In this document: positions 48,786 through 59,858 of the stretch, piece by piece
Numbering within the stretch: position 1 is the first letter of the stretch
Layout: each line of letters starts with the position of its first letter
Origin: Sipunculus nudus
Lineage: Eukaryota; Annelida; Sipuncula; Golfingiida; Sipunculidae
Length of the DNA stretch: 64,000 nt
Assembly (NCBI GenBank): GCA_026874595.1
Contig: CM049309.1
Span: 96,618,723-96,682,722 of the forward strand
Direction: 5' to 3'
Translations under genes and position numbers: made by a program
The notes under the pieces: generated by a model
The model's input: the letters and a program-made list of their open reading frames with translations, nothing else
What the model was told of the DNA's origin: nothing
Databases searched by the model: none

Positions 48786-49789
48786 ATGCTATGTACACAA
48801 AATCACAGTTCCATTTATATTTGAGTTAAAATTCCGTATACATTATATTATAACCATTCATTTGATTGGTATCATTTTATCGCTATTGGCTCTTATCGCA
48901 AACATCGTGTGTGCGGCGCTGTAATAGCTAGTCTGGTTCCCCGTCACATAGAGTCAAGTTTAGCCTACTTTAGTCTTCAGCTTAAAACCTTTTATTTAAT
49001 ATATTTAGAACTATTTCCAAAATCTTGTGATCCATACGAATTATAATTTAAATATGCCTTACCATGTTTATTCTTATACACTGGAATATCTTACATATAT
49101 TACACTGATACAAGCCACAACGAATAGGCCTATCAGTGGCGGGTCCAGAAATTCGTGAACGAGGGCGCTGATATACTGGGTTAGTGGTCGATGGGTTTTT
49201 AGCAACATATATATTTTATAATTTAAATATATATATATATATACATATATATATACATATTACTATATATACGTAATATATATTCAGCGTATGAAATTTT
49301 TTTTCTCATCTATATGAATTAAAAGTATACACGGGAAATGTATGGGGGGGGGGGGGGGGTGACCCCTCCCTATTAAGAATTTTTTTTTTAATTTTAAAGG
49401 GGACATGACCCAGTTCTTGGTGTTATGACCCAGCAGAGTGGATATAACGGTAAGACTCCCTCCCTGGGTATAGAAACATTTAGATGCCATCTTATTAAAT
49501 CTTTATCACAAAGCTCTTCATTCAAATCCTCAACTTATGAATAGGATGAAATAAACTTTGGATATATTAATAATTTAATTGCTGGGGAATAAACAAAGAT
49601 ATCCAAACAAGAAAAATTAATAACGAATAACTGGGAAAAGAAATAGATAAAACTAGACATTTCTTGGCACCGCAGGTGCCAGAGTATCCCCAGACATAGT
49701 AGGCCCCCCCCCTTTAAGAACAGACCCCCATTTTTAGCAGCATATACTGACACTTGGCATATTTATTGTTTCTTCCATCCAACAATCCA
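48786..49789. other. Spacer; simple repeats
   Basis: (TA)-rich tract at about 49200-49280 and a poly-G run at 49344-49358. No gene. Confidence 0.5.
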
Positions 49790-51640
49790 CAATCTTGTTG
49801 AAGATGTTGGTCCTGTGACCTTGATCTTTTTAAAGATGTGTCCTGTGACCTTGACCTTTGACCTCATGACCCCAAAATCAATTTGGGTCTTACTTTTCCA
49901 ATGGGACATATGCAAGTCAAGTTTGAAATCTATACATCAATAAAGCAGGAATGATCATCCAGAAACTAATTTTTTTTAACAGGTGGCTCCTGTGACCTTC
50001 ACCTTTGACCTTGTGACCTTATATTGATAGTTTTCTTCCTCTCTTGGCAGGAGAACTATATGTGCAAGATGGAAGATCTGAGATGAAATGTTTGGCTGAA
50101 AATGCATCCACATCTTTTTAAAGATGTGTCCTGTGACCTTGACCTTTGACCTCATGACCCCAAAATCAAGTTGGGTCTTGCTTTTCCAATGGGACATATA
50201 CAAGTCAAGTTTGAAATCCATACATCAATAAAAGAAGGAATTATCATCCAGAAACTAATTTTTGGACAGATGGCTCCTGTGACCTTCACCTTTGACCTTG
50301 TGACCTCAAAACTGATAGGGGTTTTTCACTCTTGGCAGGTGAACTATATGTGCAAGATGAAAGATCTGAGATGAATTGTTTGGCTGAAAATGCATCCACA
50401 ATCTTTATAAAGATGTGTCCTGTGACCTTGACCTTTGACCTCATGACCCCAAAATCAATTCGGGTCTTACTTTTCCAATGGGTCAAATACAAGTCAAGTT
50501 TGAAATCCATACATCAATAAAAGAAGGAATTATCATCCAGAAACTAATTTTTGGACAGATGGCTCCTGTGACCTTCACCTTTGACCTTGTGACCTCAAAA
50601 TTAATAGGGGTCTTCCACTCTTAGCAGGTGAACTATATGTGCAAGATGAACGATCTGAGATGAATTATTTGGCTGAAATTGCATCCACAACCTTTTTAAA
50701 GAGGTTTCCTGTGACCTTGACCTTTGACCTCATGACCCCTAAATCAATTCAGGTCTTGCTTTTCCAATGGGTCAAATACAAGTCAAGTTTGAAATCCATA
50801 CATCAATAAAAGAAGGAATTATCATCCAGAAACTAATTTTTGGACAGATAGCTCCTGTGGCCTTGACCTTTGACCTTGTGACCCCAAAATTAATATGGAT
50901 TATCCACTATTGGCAAGTGAGCTATATATTCAAGATGGAAGACCTGGGATGAAAGTTTGGCTTAAAATGCATCCACATCTTTTTAAAGATGTGTCCTGTG
51001 ACCTTGACCTTTGACTTCATGACCCCAAAATCAAGTTGGGTCTTGCTTTTCCAATTGAACATATACAAGTCAAGTTTGAAATCCATACATAAATAAAAGC
51101 AGGAATTATCCTCCAGAAACTAATTTTTGGACAGATGGCTCCTGTGATCTTCACCTTTGACCTTGTGACCTCAAAACTGATAGGGGTCTTCCTCTATTGG
51201 CAGATGACTTATATGTGCAAGATGAAAGGTCTGAGATGAACTGTTTGGTTGAAAATGCATCCACAATCTTTTTAAAGATGTGTCCTGTGACCTTGACCTT
51301 TGACCTCATGACCCCAAAATCAATTGGAGTTTTGCTTTTTCAATGGGACATATATAAGTCAAATTTGAAATCAATACATCAATAAAAGCAGGAATTATCA
51401 TCCAGAAACTAATTTTTGGACAGATAGCTCCTGTGGCCTTGACCTTTGACCTTGTGACCCCAAAATTTATATGGATCTTCCACTATTGGCAAGTGAGCTA
51501 TATATTCAAGATGGAAGACCTGGGATGAAAGTTTGGCTTAAAATGCATCCACAGTATCTTTTAAAATGCCAGTCCAGTGACCCTGACCTTTGACCTCATG
51601 ACCCTAGAACCTATAGGGTTCTTACTTTAGTGGTGGGCCA
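49790..51640. repeat. ~289-bp satellite with TGACCTTGACCTTTGACCT (about 6 units)
   Basis: The anchor tcctgtgaccttgacctttg starts at 49841, 50129, 50418, 50707, 50994 and 51283, then a diverged unit at about 51575: period 287-292. Each unit has two TGACCTTTGACCT-rich boxes, one with the CATGACC extension and one with the TTGTGACC extension. Short open frames repeat with the unit and are not genes. Confidence 0.93.
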
Positions 51641-52195
51641 TACATAAGTCATGTTTGAAATCCATATGGCTATCAACACTGGAGATATCATAAGAGGTGT
51701 GTGATTTTCACCATATATGGCAATATTCAAGGTCAAGGCCACTATCATAGGAAAGGTCATGACCCCAATTTAAATAAACATCATCCCATAACCCATACCT
51801 ATGTATATGCATAATATAAAAGAAATCTGTCCATTAGTTTTTGACTTATAATGCTCACAGTACTGTAAGGTGGCAATTTTGGGGGTATTAAACGGCATGA
51901 AAACAAGTAAAGAATAATAGGTGGCGCCACCAGTTTCTGGAACATGACAACCCCATCCATGATCTTCCATCAACTTGATTTTGGGATAAATCCATGCAAG
52001 ATTTCTTGAGATATTAAAGAATTTGTGTGATTTTCCCCAAAATTGGACCTATTCAAGGTCAAGGACACTCTCCTAGTATAGGTCATGACCTCATTTTAAA
52101 TAGGCGCCGTCCTCTCACCCATATCTATACATATACCAAGTTTGGTAAAGTTCCGTGAAATATTTTTTGGGTTATCGCGCCAACAAGATTTATAT
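51641..52195 (+). repeat. Dispersed repeat (copy of 6056-6525)
   Basis: Adjoins the satellite and matches 6056-6525 in order, with GGTGGCGCCACC at 51910-51921 where the other copy has GGTGGTTCCACC. Confidence 0.75.
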
Positions 52196-53918
52196 GCGAC
52201 TTTGTCTGGGGATACAATGAGAAATGTAATATCTCAACCCCTCTGAATCCGCCACAGCCTATCTTGAACGTAATTTTATAATATACAGATGTGTTGAAAT
52301 ACCAGCTTATAACACAGTTAGATTACAACATTTTATGTTGACTGTGTGAATTGCTATTTAAGAATACAAAAGGAAATATGTTAATATGCAAGAACGCAGT
52401 TGTCAGTACAGTAAAAGTAACATTTTAGGTGATGTATTAACAAACAAAAATATTTAATCCGAGGAGTCGGGATCCATTGTTGTATTCATCATAGTGAGCA
52501 AAGGTGAACTTAAGTTTTATTGCAACATTAGCTTTCTTGGGAAGGTAGATATTGTGATATGTCCTTATTGCTCTAAAGAGAGAAATTAAAAATTAAATGT
52601 TCCACATGGTTGATAATTTGTAGTATACTTTATCTGTAGGTAGAACCTTGTTACATAAATCACAATTTTGTGGAGTGATATTACATATTAATTGGCCGCA
52701 GAAATACAATAATCCTTGTATGATCTTTTCAGAACGTTTGAGCAAACTAACGGGTAACGGCTATCTTTGTGAAGTAAGCAATGTCACCTGAATAATGAAA
52801 TGAGTTTTTTTTGTAATAACCTACATCCTACATTCTTTCAAATTCTTCAGATGTAGTCATGACGTATAGTGTACGATGAAATGCAAGCATGTGATACGAG
52901 GCAGTTTGACTGAATTAGGGAGCAATTAAATGGTGACGATGGTTGATTGTAAGCTGTAATTACTTAAGAATCTCATTGCATTTCATAGGAATATAATCTT
53001 TTGTGTCATGACATTAAGTTTGTCATTATCAACTTCGATGTAGGGTCTGGAATGACCTAACATTCATATATCATTAATTTGAATGGAGTTGAACTGAGAT
53101 TCAATTTGTTGGCTGCAAACCGGATTGCTATGGCTTTCAGTCCTTCCTTCGCGCTGTATCTCAGTTAATTTTCGCATGTTTTGTACTACGAGGAAAGTAA
53201 ATTGACATGTTCGCAAATAGTCAGGGATTGTTTGTATTATATAAATATGTATATGTGTGTACGTTCCAGTATATATGGTTGTATGTGTAAACACAGGAGG
53301 CGGAAGGAGGGGAGATGGCATTATTATATAGTACCATCTTCTGCACTGGGTTGAAATAAGAACTGCAAAAGAAGTAGGCCTAAAGCTGTACTAGCTGGTA
53401 CTTCTTTTGGATTTATTCATGTTCTATTAACCCTGCGCGAAGCGAGGGTTAGTGTTTTCACTCGATTCTGTGTGTGTGTATGATATCTCGAGACGGTATA
53501 ACGGATCTTATTGAAATTTATTTTGACACCATACGGCCATCTATCGAGCGTGATCCGTTATGTCACAGGTCGCAATGACGGTGCACCACGTGCCGTTTCC
53601 CTGAAAGGTGTCTGTTATCCTACGTAGGCCTACATCATGGGAAGGGGGGGGGGGGTGCATGGTTGTTGTTCGTTATGTTTATAGTCGAATACAGCAATAC
53701 CATGATGTCCAGGGTATTTTTTAAAATATTCAGTTAAAAAAATCCCAAAAATAACAGATGAAATTTAAAAAAATGCAGATCACTATATCTTCCACGCAGG
53801 TTTTGCGTCCCCATATCTGACGCACACATAATTCTTTATGCAATACTTTTATTTACAAATCCAACTAAACCACTAAAAGTGCGTACGCAGCTAAGCCCCA
53901 CCCCTATGAAAACCTGTA
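52196..53918. other. Spacer, no gene recognised
   Basis: Apparently single-copy within the window. Poly-G run at 53645-53654. Nothing identifiable as coding or RNA. Confidence 0.5.
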
Positions 53919-54474
53919 GGCCTACTGGTATAGGGACATATCGGCCGCCGCCGACATCGGCCGCCGGCCTCAAATGGACCATATCGGCCGCCCGCGCCCA
54001 GCGGGACGCAATATCGGCCGCCAGCTGCAATTGCCCACAGGCCTGTATTACCTCTGCCTAGTCAACCAAATCGGCCGCGGAAAGAATTAGGCTACCATAT
54101 CGGCCGCCGCCTCCTCATTAGGCTGCTAAGTGCATAAACCTGTCCAGGGTCCCATATAGATATTAATGTATATATATACCAAATCACTGACTTGCATATA
54201 CATTTAAATTAATACATGTACTTTCCTTTTTATATCAAATATAATCATATTAACTTTATATATAATATATGCATGTAAATACTTGTTTTATTATATATGA
54301 TATAATGCATCTTAATCATATATATATATATATTAATATATATATTCATTTTATATCAAATATTATATTTATTTTATATAAAAATAGAATACATATGGAT
54401 GTGAATAAATACTTGTTTTATTCAATATGGTCTATCTAGAAGATAACCCGATGTATACTTGCATAATTAGTATG

Positions 54475-54549
<75 letters not shown>

Positions 54550-54776
54550 TTGCATATACCCGAAATCCCTGTGAAATATTAGAACAAGTATTTCAAAATA
54601 ATGCAGTTTCATCATAGATACATTTATATCAAAATACATTAATTTTATATGAAATATATTCATGTTAAGCCTTGATTTATTATATTCGCTTTTTTTGGAA
54701 GGTAAGTCGGTGATTTGGTTTATTAATTTATTTACATTTTTATAATTATTATTATTATGCTTTAGTATTTATGTAG

Positions 54777-54808
<32 letters not shown>

Positions 54809-55082
54809 TTATACATACATTATATATACAATATAAGAGAGAGCGAGAGCAGGAGAGAGGGACTATAGATTATCCAATGAAACGTATAATGAGGAGGCGG
54901 CTGCCGATATGGTGGCTTAGTTCTTTCTGCGGCCGATATGGCTGACTTGACGGACTTGTGGGTCATTGCAGCTGGCGGCCGATATTGCGTCCCGCTTGGC
55001 GCCGGTGGCCGATATGGTCCATTTGAGGCCGGCGGCCGATGTTGACGGCGGCCGATATGTTACTAAACCGGCCTACTTATAA
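53919..55082. mobile_element. Foldback element with ATATCGGCCGCC-motif arms
   Basis: Left arm 53919-54120 and right arm 54890-55082 are inverse copies of ~180-190 bp, GC-rich, separated by ~770 bp of AT-rich sequence. Each arm holds six motifs of the form (A)TATCGGCCGCC; on the left they start near 53938, 53954, 53983, 54012, 54068 and 54099. Between motifs, sequences such as CTCAAATGGACC and GCGGGACGCA are conserved in both arms. No coding sequence. Regular subterminal motifs are typical transposase-binding sites. Confidence 0.85.
54476..54546. repeat. (TA)n(GA)n microsatellite in the foldback core
   Basis: About 17 TA dinucleotides followed directly by about 17 GA dinucleotides. A further (TA)n is at 54779-54801 with GAGAGCGAGAG after it. 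Confidence 0.95.
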
Positions 55083-55389
55083 CCAATATAGGAAATGAAG
55101 AAGGCCTAATCCCCCCCCAAAAAAAACGTGAACTATGTTGCTTCACCATTGCCATCTGGGACCTGGGTGCAGTTATATTATGAAAAAATTAAATATATGG
55201 ATCTTGGTTGCGTCCTTAACCCAGGCCCCATGGCACACCCCTCAACACGCACACCTATCCCAAGTGCTCACTCAATAAATGCTGCTGATCGATACATATA
55301 ATGTTTTGAACCCCTTATTAAAAGGGATTGTTGTGGCTCCCACATCAAACCCCCCCCCCCCCCCAGGGACCACCACTGCTAAATTTCGC

Positions 55390-55622
55390 TGCGTGCATGT
55401 AATCTCCGGAAAGTCAAATTCGTGCATATTAACCACTATATACACAATGCACACAATTACCAAGAAATCGTGCGTACAGCGTTTTACATTCGTGTGTATA
55501 ACGAGCAATATACACGATAATTCGTGTGCATTACATGACTATATGCACGATATCGTGTATATTGTGCACTATATACACGATATCGTGCGTATAACATCAT
55601 GTGTGCACGATATCGTGCGTAT
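55390..55622. repeat. Array of CACGATATCGTG palindromes (copy 2)
   Basis: TACACGATAATTCGTGTGCA (55511), TGCACGATATCGTGTA (55544), TACACGATATCGTGCG (55574) and TGCACGATATCGTGCG (55604), spaced 30-33 bp, with decayed half sites back to 55390. It is the inverted counterpart of 48630-48785 and lies about 90 bp inside intron 1 of POLR2E. Confidence 0.87.
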
Positions 55623-55714
55623 AGGCTCAGCCGTCATTATTGACTTTAATGTAGCGATAATATAAGTAATTATGACATATTAACGTTTCTCCTTTGTTTT
55701 TCTAGTGATCTCAC

Positions 55715-55771
55715 CTGCATAACCGTCTTCCGTATTCTCCAGAGTTTGTAGGTTTCTTGCTCATCGTCCAT
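55715..55771 (-). CDS. POLR2E: POLR2E exon 1 (start codon, residues 1-19)
   Basis: This exon encodes the first 19 residues of RPB5, beginning MDDEQETYKLWRIRKTVMQ, essentially the conserved animal N-terminus. RPB5 is a structural subunit of RNA polymerases I, II and III; its N-terminal jaw domain contacts downstream DNA in the nucleus. The ATG is in a good context (gcaaaATGG) and the exon ends at CAG followed by the donor GTGAGA. The next coding base is 45.7 kb away in exon 2, which opens with the expected Leu-Cys-His. Just inside the intron, about 90 nt from the donor, lies an array of CACGATATCGTG palindromes. Upstream is a CCAAT/YY1-type promoter region. The start follows from conservation. 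Confidence 0.94.
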
Positions 55772-56000
55772 TTTGCCTCACTGCGTTTATTGTTCGACTT
55801 ATACTGACATAAACAGGGCCGGGACTGGTCGCTCTCACGATCACGTTCACACGCGGTGAGGGTTATTTAGATTGGTACCCCGCTCTATTATGGCACCGCT
55901 GCTCTAGGCCAATCATAGAGACGGGCGTACAACGCCATCTTCAGGACTCCCGGCAGACTGGTTCCAACTCAAGAATGATTTATATATGATAAAAATAAGC
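55772..56000 (-). promoter_or_regulatory. Probable POLR2E promoter / 5' UTR region
   Basis: Region immediately upstream of the POLR2E start codon. Seen: CCAAT at 55909-55913 on the plus strand and ATTGG (CCAAT on the minus strand) at 55871-55875; CGCCATCTT at 55933-55941, which on the minus strand reads AAGATGGCG, the YY1 core in the orientation often found near start sites of ribosomal and housekeeping genes. Locally it is more GC-rich than its surroundings. No clear TATA box. Opposed CCAAT boxes would suit a bidirectional promoter, and a small plus-strand ORF starts at 56257. The transcription start is not determined. Confidence 0.5.
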
Positions 56001-56256
56001 ATTTCGTTTGCTCAGAGAAGTTGTTAAAAGTTGGCTGTACATTTCATGTAACATTTATGATTAGATTAATAGATATTGATAATAAACCAATGCCACGTAC
56101 AGTGGAATATCAAGTATGATTCGTATCATCTATATATCCATCAGTCTATTTTTGTGCAAAAACTCATTTTTCAATATTTGGAAACTTTTAATAACTAAAA
56201 AAAGTAATTTTATAAGTAATCTTCATGGATAACCAGCCAGGATCGCGAGAACGTCC

Positions 56257-56538
56257 ATGACAATCGGTGTGAGCGTACACATTGGAGTTGGAACCAGTCT
56301 ACAGGTAGGTCAGGAGTTGCAACGAGTTGTAATCGATCAAAAACGCAAACTAAATGTTTCACTAATGTGTCGGCGTAGTAAGAAAAGGGTGGCTAGAAAA
56401 ACGGGTAGAAAACAGCCGAGAAAATCAGATTTCGTGTACGAATTTGAAGCTGCTCCCGATACCGATGTTTCCATGATAACCTCGCCTATAGATAGAACAT
56501 ATAATGTTACAGTTAAAAAACACCGAAATCAATTTTGA
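56257..56538 (+). CDS. Small basic ORF upstream of POLR2E (unidentified)
   Basis: 93 codons from an ATG, including CRRSKKRVARKTGRKQPRKS and then an acidic DFVYEFEAAPDTDVS. Divergent from POLR2E, about 485 bp from its start codon. A donor-like CAGGTAGGTC at 56302 lies inside it, so it may be partly intronic. Higher GC than flanks. No recognised domain. Confidence 0.3.
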   Translation: MTIGVSVHIGVGTSLQVGQELQRVVIDQKRKLNVSLMCRRSKKRVARKTGRKQPRKSDFVYEFEAAPDTDVSMITSPIDRTYNVTVKKHRNQF

Positions 56539-56574
56539 AAAATTCAGAACGGAAACGAGTGCACTCTAAAAATG

Positions 56575-56855
56575 GATCGGTTAAATTCAACCAAAAAATT
56601 GGTTGAAATCAACCGGTCTTCTCGGTTGATATGTGTCCAACCAATTAACCGGTTGATTTCAACCGATACCAATTGGTTGATTTTTCAACCAATATTTTTG
56701 GTTGAAATCAACCATGTGACTGGTTGAAATCAACCATGTGATTGGTTGAAAGCAACCAACAATAATGGTTGAAAACAACCAATACTGAATCAACCAATTT
56801 GATTCAGATGACCATATTGGTTAAAATCAACCAAGAAAATTGGTTAAGAAGGAAC
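56575..56855. repeat. Array of GGTTGAAATCAACC dyads
   Basis: About ten near-palindromic units GGTTGA-NNN-TCAACC in 280 bp. Three consecutive ones around 56701-56780 are spaced by 21-22 bp with ATGTGA(C/T)T linkers; others are more irregular. Many arms are flanked by CCAATT/AATTGG. No coding function apparent. Confidence 0.85.
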
Positions 56856-58420
56856 CAACTGAATACCCTAGCAAAATATGAAATGGTTACAAAATGCAGT
56901 TGAATTCAGCCACAACTGCCTGAAAACAACTAACATAAAAAAAATTTTGCATAAAATTGTGATGCAGTGTGCTCAAATATCATGGTGAAAAAGAATTAAA
57001 TGTACCTTTGTACCAAGTAATGTCAAGGAATATTCCTCAGCCAGTCAAATGAACAAAATAAAACACAATTTGCACTTTGCATGATACTGCTGTTCCTCTG
57101 ATTGTAGAAATGTAATGAAATTGGAAATATCACTCTGTGTGGCAGTACAAGTGCTCTGATAACCAGCTTGCATTCATACATCAACCTTTTGTCTGAAATG
57201 GTAGACACAAAACAAGAGCATTATATTTATAAAAATAATTGTTTAATAAGTCCAGTAAAATAACAATGTAACATATAATTAAATCATGCATGCAGTACAC
57301 AACTTGTAACTGCACAACTGGTGACACAAGCCTCCATTTAAAAACATATATATACAAGTAAGATTTTCTAGAGTCCAATGCTAAAAATTGAATTTCAGGA
57401 AATCGAATTCACAATTACTGATAATTTAAAAATGGACAGATAGACAGGTAGACAAACAGAGTTAATCACTTTATCTCCCTTTCTGCTGAAGCTGGAAAAT
57501 GATTAACATATGTTTGAAGTACTCTGGAAGTGCAGTGTCATGGATACATGACTCATAAAATGATGAAACAAGAGTCTACAGTCAATACTGTTCCCTGATG
57601 ACTGTCTTCATTCCATATGCCTGCATGCATCATGGTGTCTGAGAAACACAGCAACACTGAACTCAGTCACTGTTGATCTTCATCAAACATTTAGAAACTG
57701 AATTTCTAGATCTGAAAATACATCAAATTTCACATTAATAATAAAAGATGAAAATATGTGTTGGTGTTAATACTGTTCTAATTATATATATTATATAATT
57801 ACACACACGCAATTTTAATCCAACCCCTTATAACTGCTTGTGATATAGGCATACTTCATGCACAAGGAAGTACAAGAGGGCGAGACCTAAACAGTGACAA
57901 AACATGCAATTACATATTAACAGTTTGTTATGATGACGATAGACTACCTATCATCAATGGATATTAAATTAGTCTGAACGAGGTAGGCCTACAAGTATAA
58001 ATGTACTCATTATTGATTAAATATGTACTGTAACAGAATTCAGACTTTGTGCATATCTTGCAATTGTACAATAATACAAGAAGAAATACAATAGAATATG
58101 GGTCATCATAACATGATTTCAGGTGATGGAGATTTGCCCATTTCCAAAATTTCAAAGTTAGAAAGTTCCAAACATATTTGTTTTGCTTATCTGAATTTCA
58201 ATGCTAAAACCATGTACTTTCTTAAAGTTCACAGAACATTAGTCATAGTGTCCAAACTTCAGGATTCAAAGGAGACCTCCCTAGATATTGAGTATGAATG
58301 GCCTAATGGTTAAATATATGCCCTGTCAGTCTTTCAGGCTGCTCAAAATTATGTTTTCGGCCCGTATCTCACAGAATAAAGTTCACTATGTCCTACAGTT
58401 TTTGACAAAATGCTATCAAA
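56856..58420. other. Spacer, no gene recognised
   Basis: AT-rich, apparently single-copy in the window. A 'ggacagatagacaggtagacaaaca' segment at 57434 recurs at 60418. No coding evidence. Confidence 0.45.
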
Positions 58421-59190
58421 TTTTCATATTATAATAGTTTTAATCTTTGCATTTTGTACATACAAAATGTCAACTGTGCTGACAGGAAAGCAAATGTGCA
58501 ATGGTCAAGGTAAGACATATTTAAAGGTCTGATATTACCTTTATGACAATAACTTAAAAAGATTATAAAAATCTGTTATATGCTAGAAAAAAATATATAA
58601 ATCTGTTATATGCTTGAACAAAATTTAAAAAAAAATCTGTTATATGCTTGAAAATTTTTGTTATAAAAAAATCTGTTATATGTTTGAAAATTTTTTTTTA
58701 TAAAAAAATCTGTTATATGCTTGAAAATTTTTTTATAAAAAAATCTGTCATATGTTTGAAATTTTTTTTTTATAAAAAAATCTGTTATACGCTTGAAAAC
58801 GACTCTTATCTTCAACATCTATCATGTAAAGTAAGTCGATATCTTTCCTGATGTTTTCACAAGATACATTTTATTTGGGTAAATAACTGCTACAAATTGT
58901 GCAATTGTCACCCAATTTTTGACAATAAAGTGCAACAATTGGCTTTTACTGAAAAATGGAGGTTTCTCCTTAATTTCTCATAAAAAATGTAGTCACAGTG
59001 ACCAATATTCAGGTTTGTTAGAAAATAAGGACATCTACCTGGATGTCAAATTTTGGATTCACAGGTCCAGTGGTTTTGAAACGTGGCATGTAAACGGAGA
59101 TCGAGCTGGACAACCAGACCGATAATGGACAAATGACCATAGCTATATTTGACATAACGTATATACAGGTAGTCATCTGAGCTAAAAATG
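58421..59190 (+). repeat. Diverged repeat copy with internal tandem expansion
   Basis: Shares the GAGGTTTCTCCTTAATTTCTCA and terminal 'gagctaaaaa' landmarks with the interspersed family. At 58568-58800 about six ~40-bp units of 'aaaaaatctgttatatgcttgaaaattttt' have expanded; frames through them are artefacts. Confidence 0.75.
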
Positions 59191-59296
59191 GTGCTACATA
59201 AATATTCCCTTTAACACAATATCAATTATTCTCAATTGAATGATAGCTCTTATTTCTAGAATTGTAAGAAATCTAAAAGCCTAAATCAGTATATAC

Positions 59297-59410
59297 CTTC
59301 TGAACATCAATAAATGCTGCCTTTGCTTCTGCTATGGTGGGCTTTGCATTTGTTCCTCTGTGCTGGAATCAGTTTTGGCAGTAAACGAAGCATCATAGCA
59401 CTAATGGCAC
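59297..59410 (-). pseudogene. Unidentified exon (frame-broken) of an upstream gene
   Basis: 114 nt with an excellent acceptor (ggtttctttcag) and a donor (CAGAAG then GTATAT) on the minus strand. The first part reads AISAMMLRLLPKLIPAQR and the second, one base out of phase, TNAKPTIAEAKAAFIDVQK. Both look like real protein, so one small indel or sequencing error breaks the frame. I do not recognise the family. Same strand as POLR2E, 3.5 kb upstream of its start. Confidence 0.5.
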
Positions 59411-59858
59411 CTGAAAGAAACCAGGAATATAACAGAATGTCAACTTGTAGGACAATAACAGATTTACTACGAAAAATTTAGTTTCTCGACCAATAAACAA
59501 ATTTCATGGAATGTCCACAGGCATTATGAAAATCATGATCCTGCTGATCATGGAGTGGTCAAGATTTTGAAGCAAACTGGTTTGATAACCTTCCTTGTAG
59601 ATATATATACCATAACACATGAGTGGTCATATGGAGTGATTGATAAAGGGACTATTTAAAAGTTAAATGTGTCCATTAGTCATTTTTCTCCATGAAATGC
59701 ATTTAAAACTGTTTAAAATGTTAATGATGAGTCAGAAACAGGTTTAAAAGAGACCATTACATCAGCTTTATTATACATATAAAGATGTAAGAGGGCAGAT
59801 TTATAAAAAGTCACATACATGTCACTCTCAAAATCCATCTGGAACCTCTGTATAAACA

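Noticed and set aside
50040-51400. Series of short ORFs with similar sequences
   Set aside because: They recur with the 289-bp satellite period and have no independent coding evidence.
58568-58851. Lys/Ile-rich ORFs on both strands
   Set aside because: Produced by a ~40-bp AT-rich tandem expansion inside a decayed repeat.
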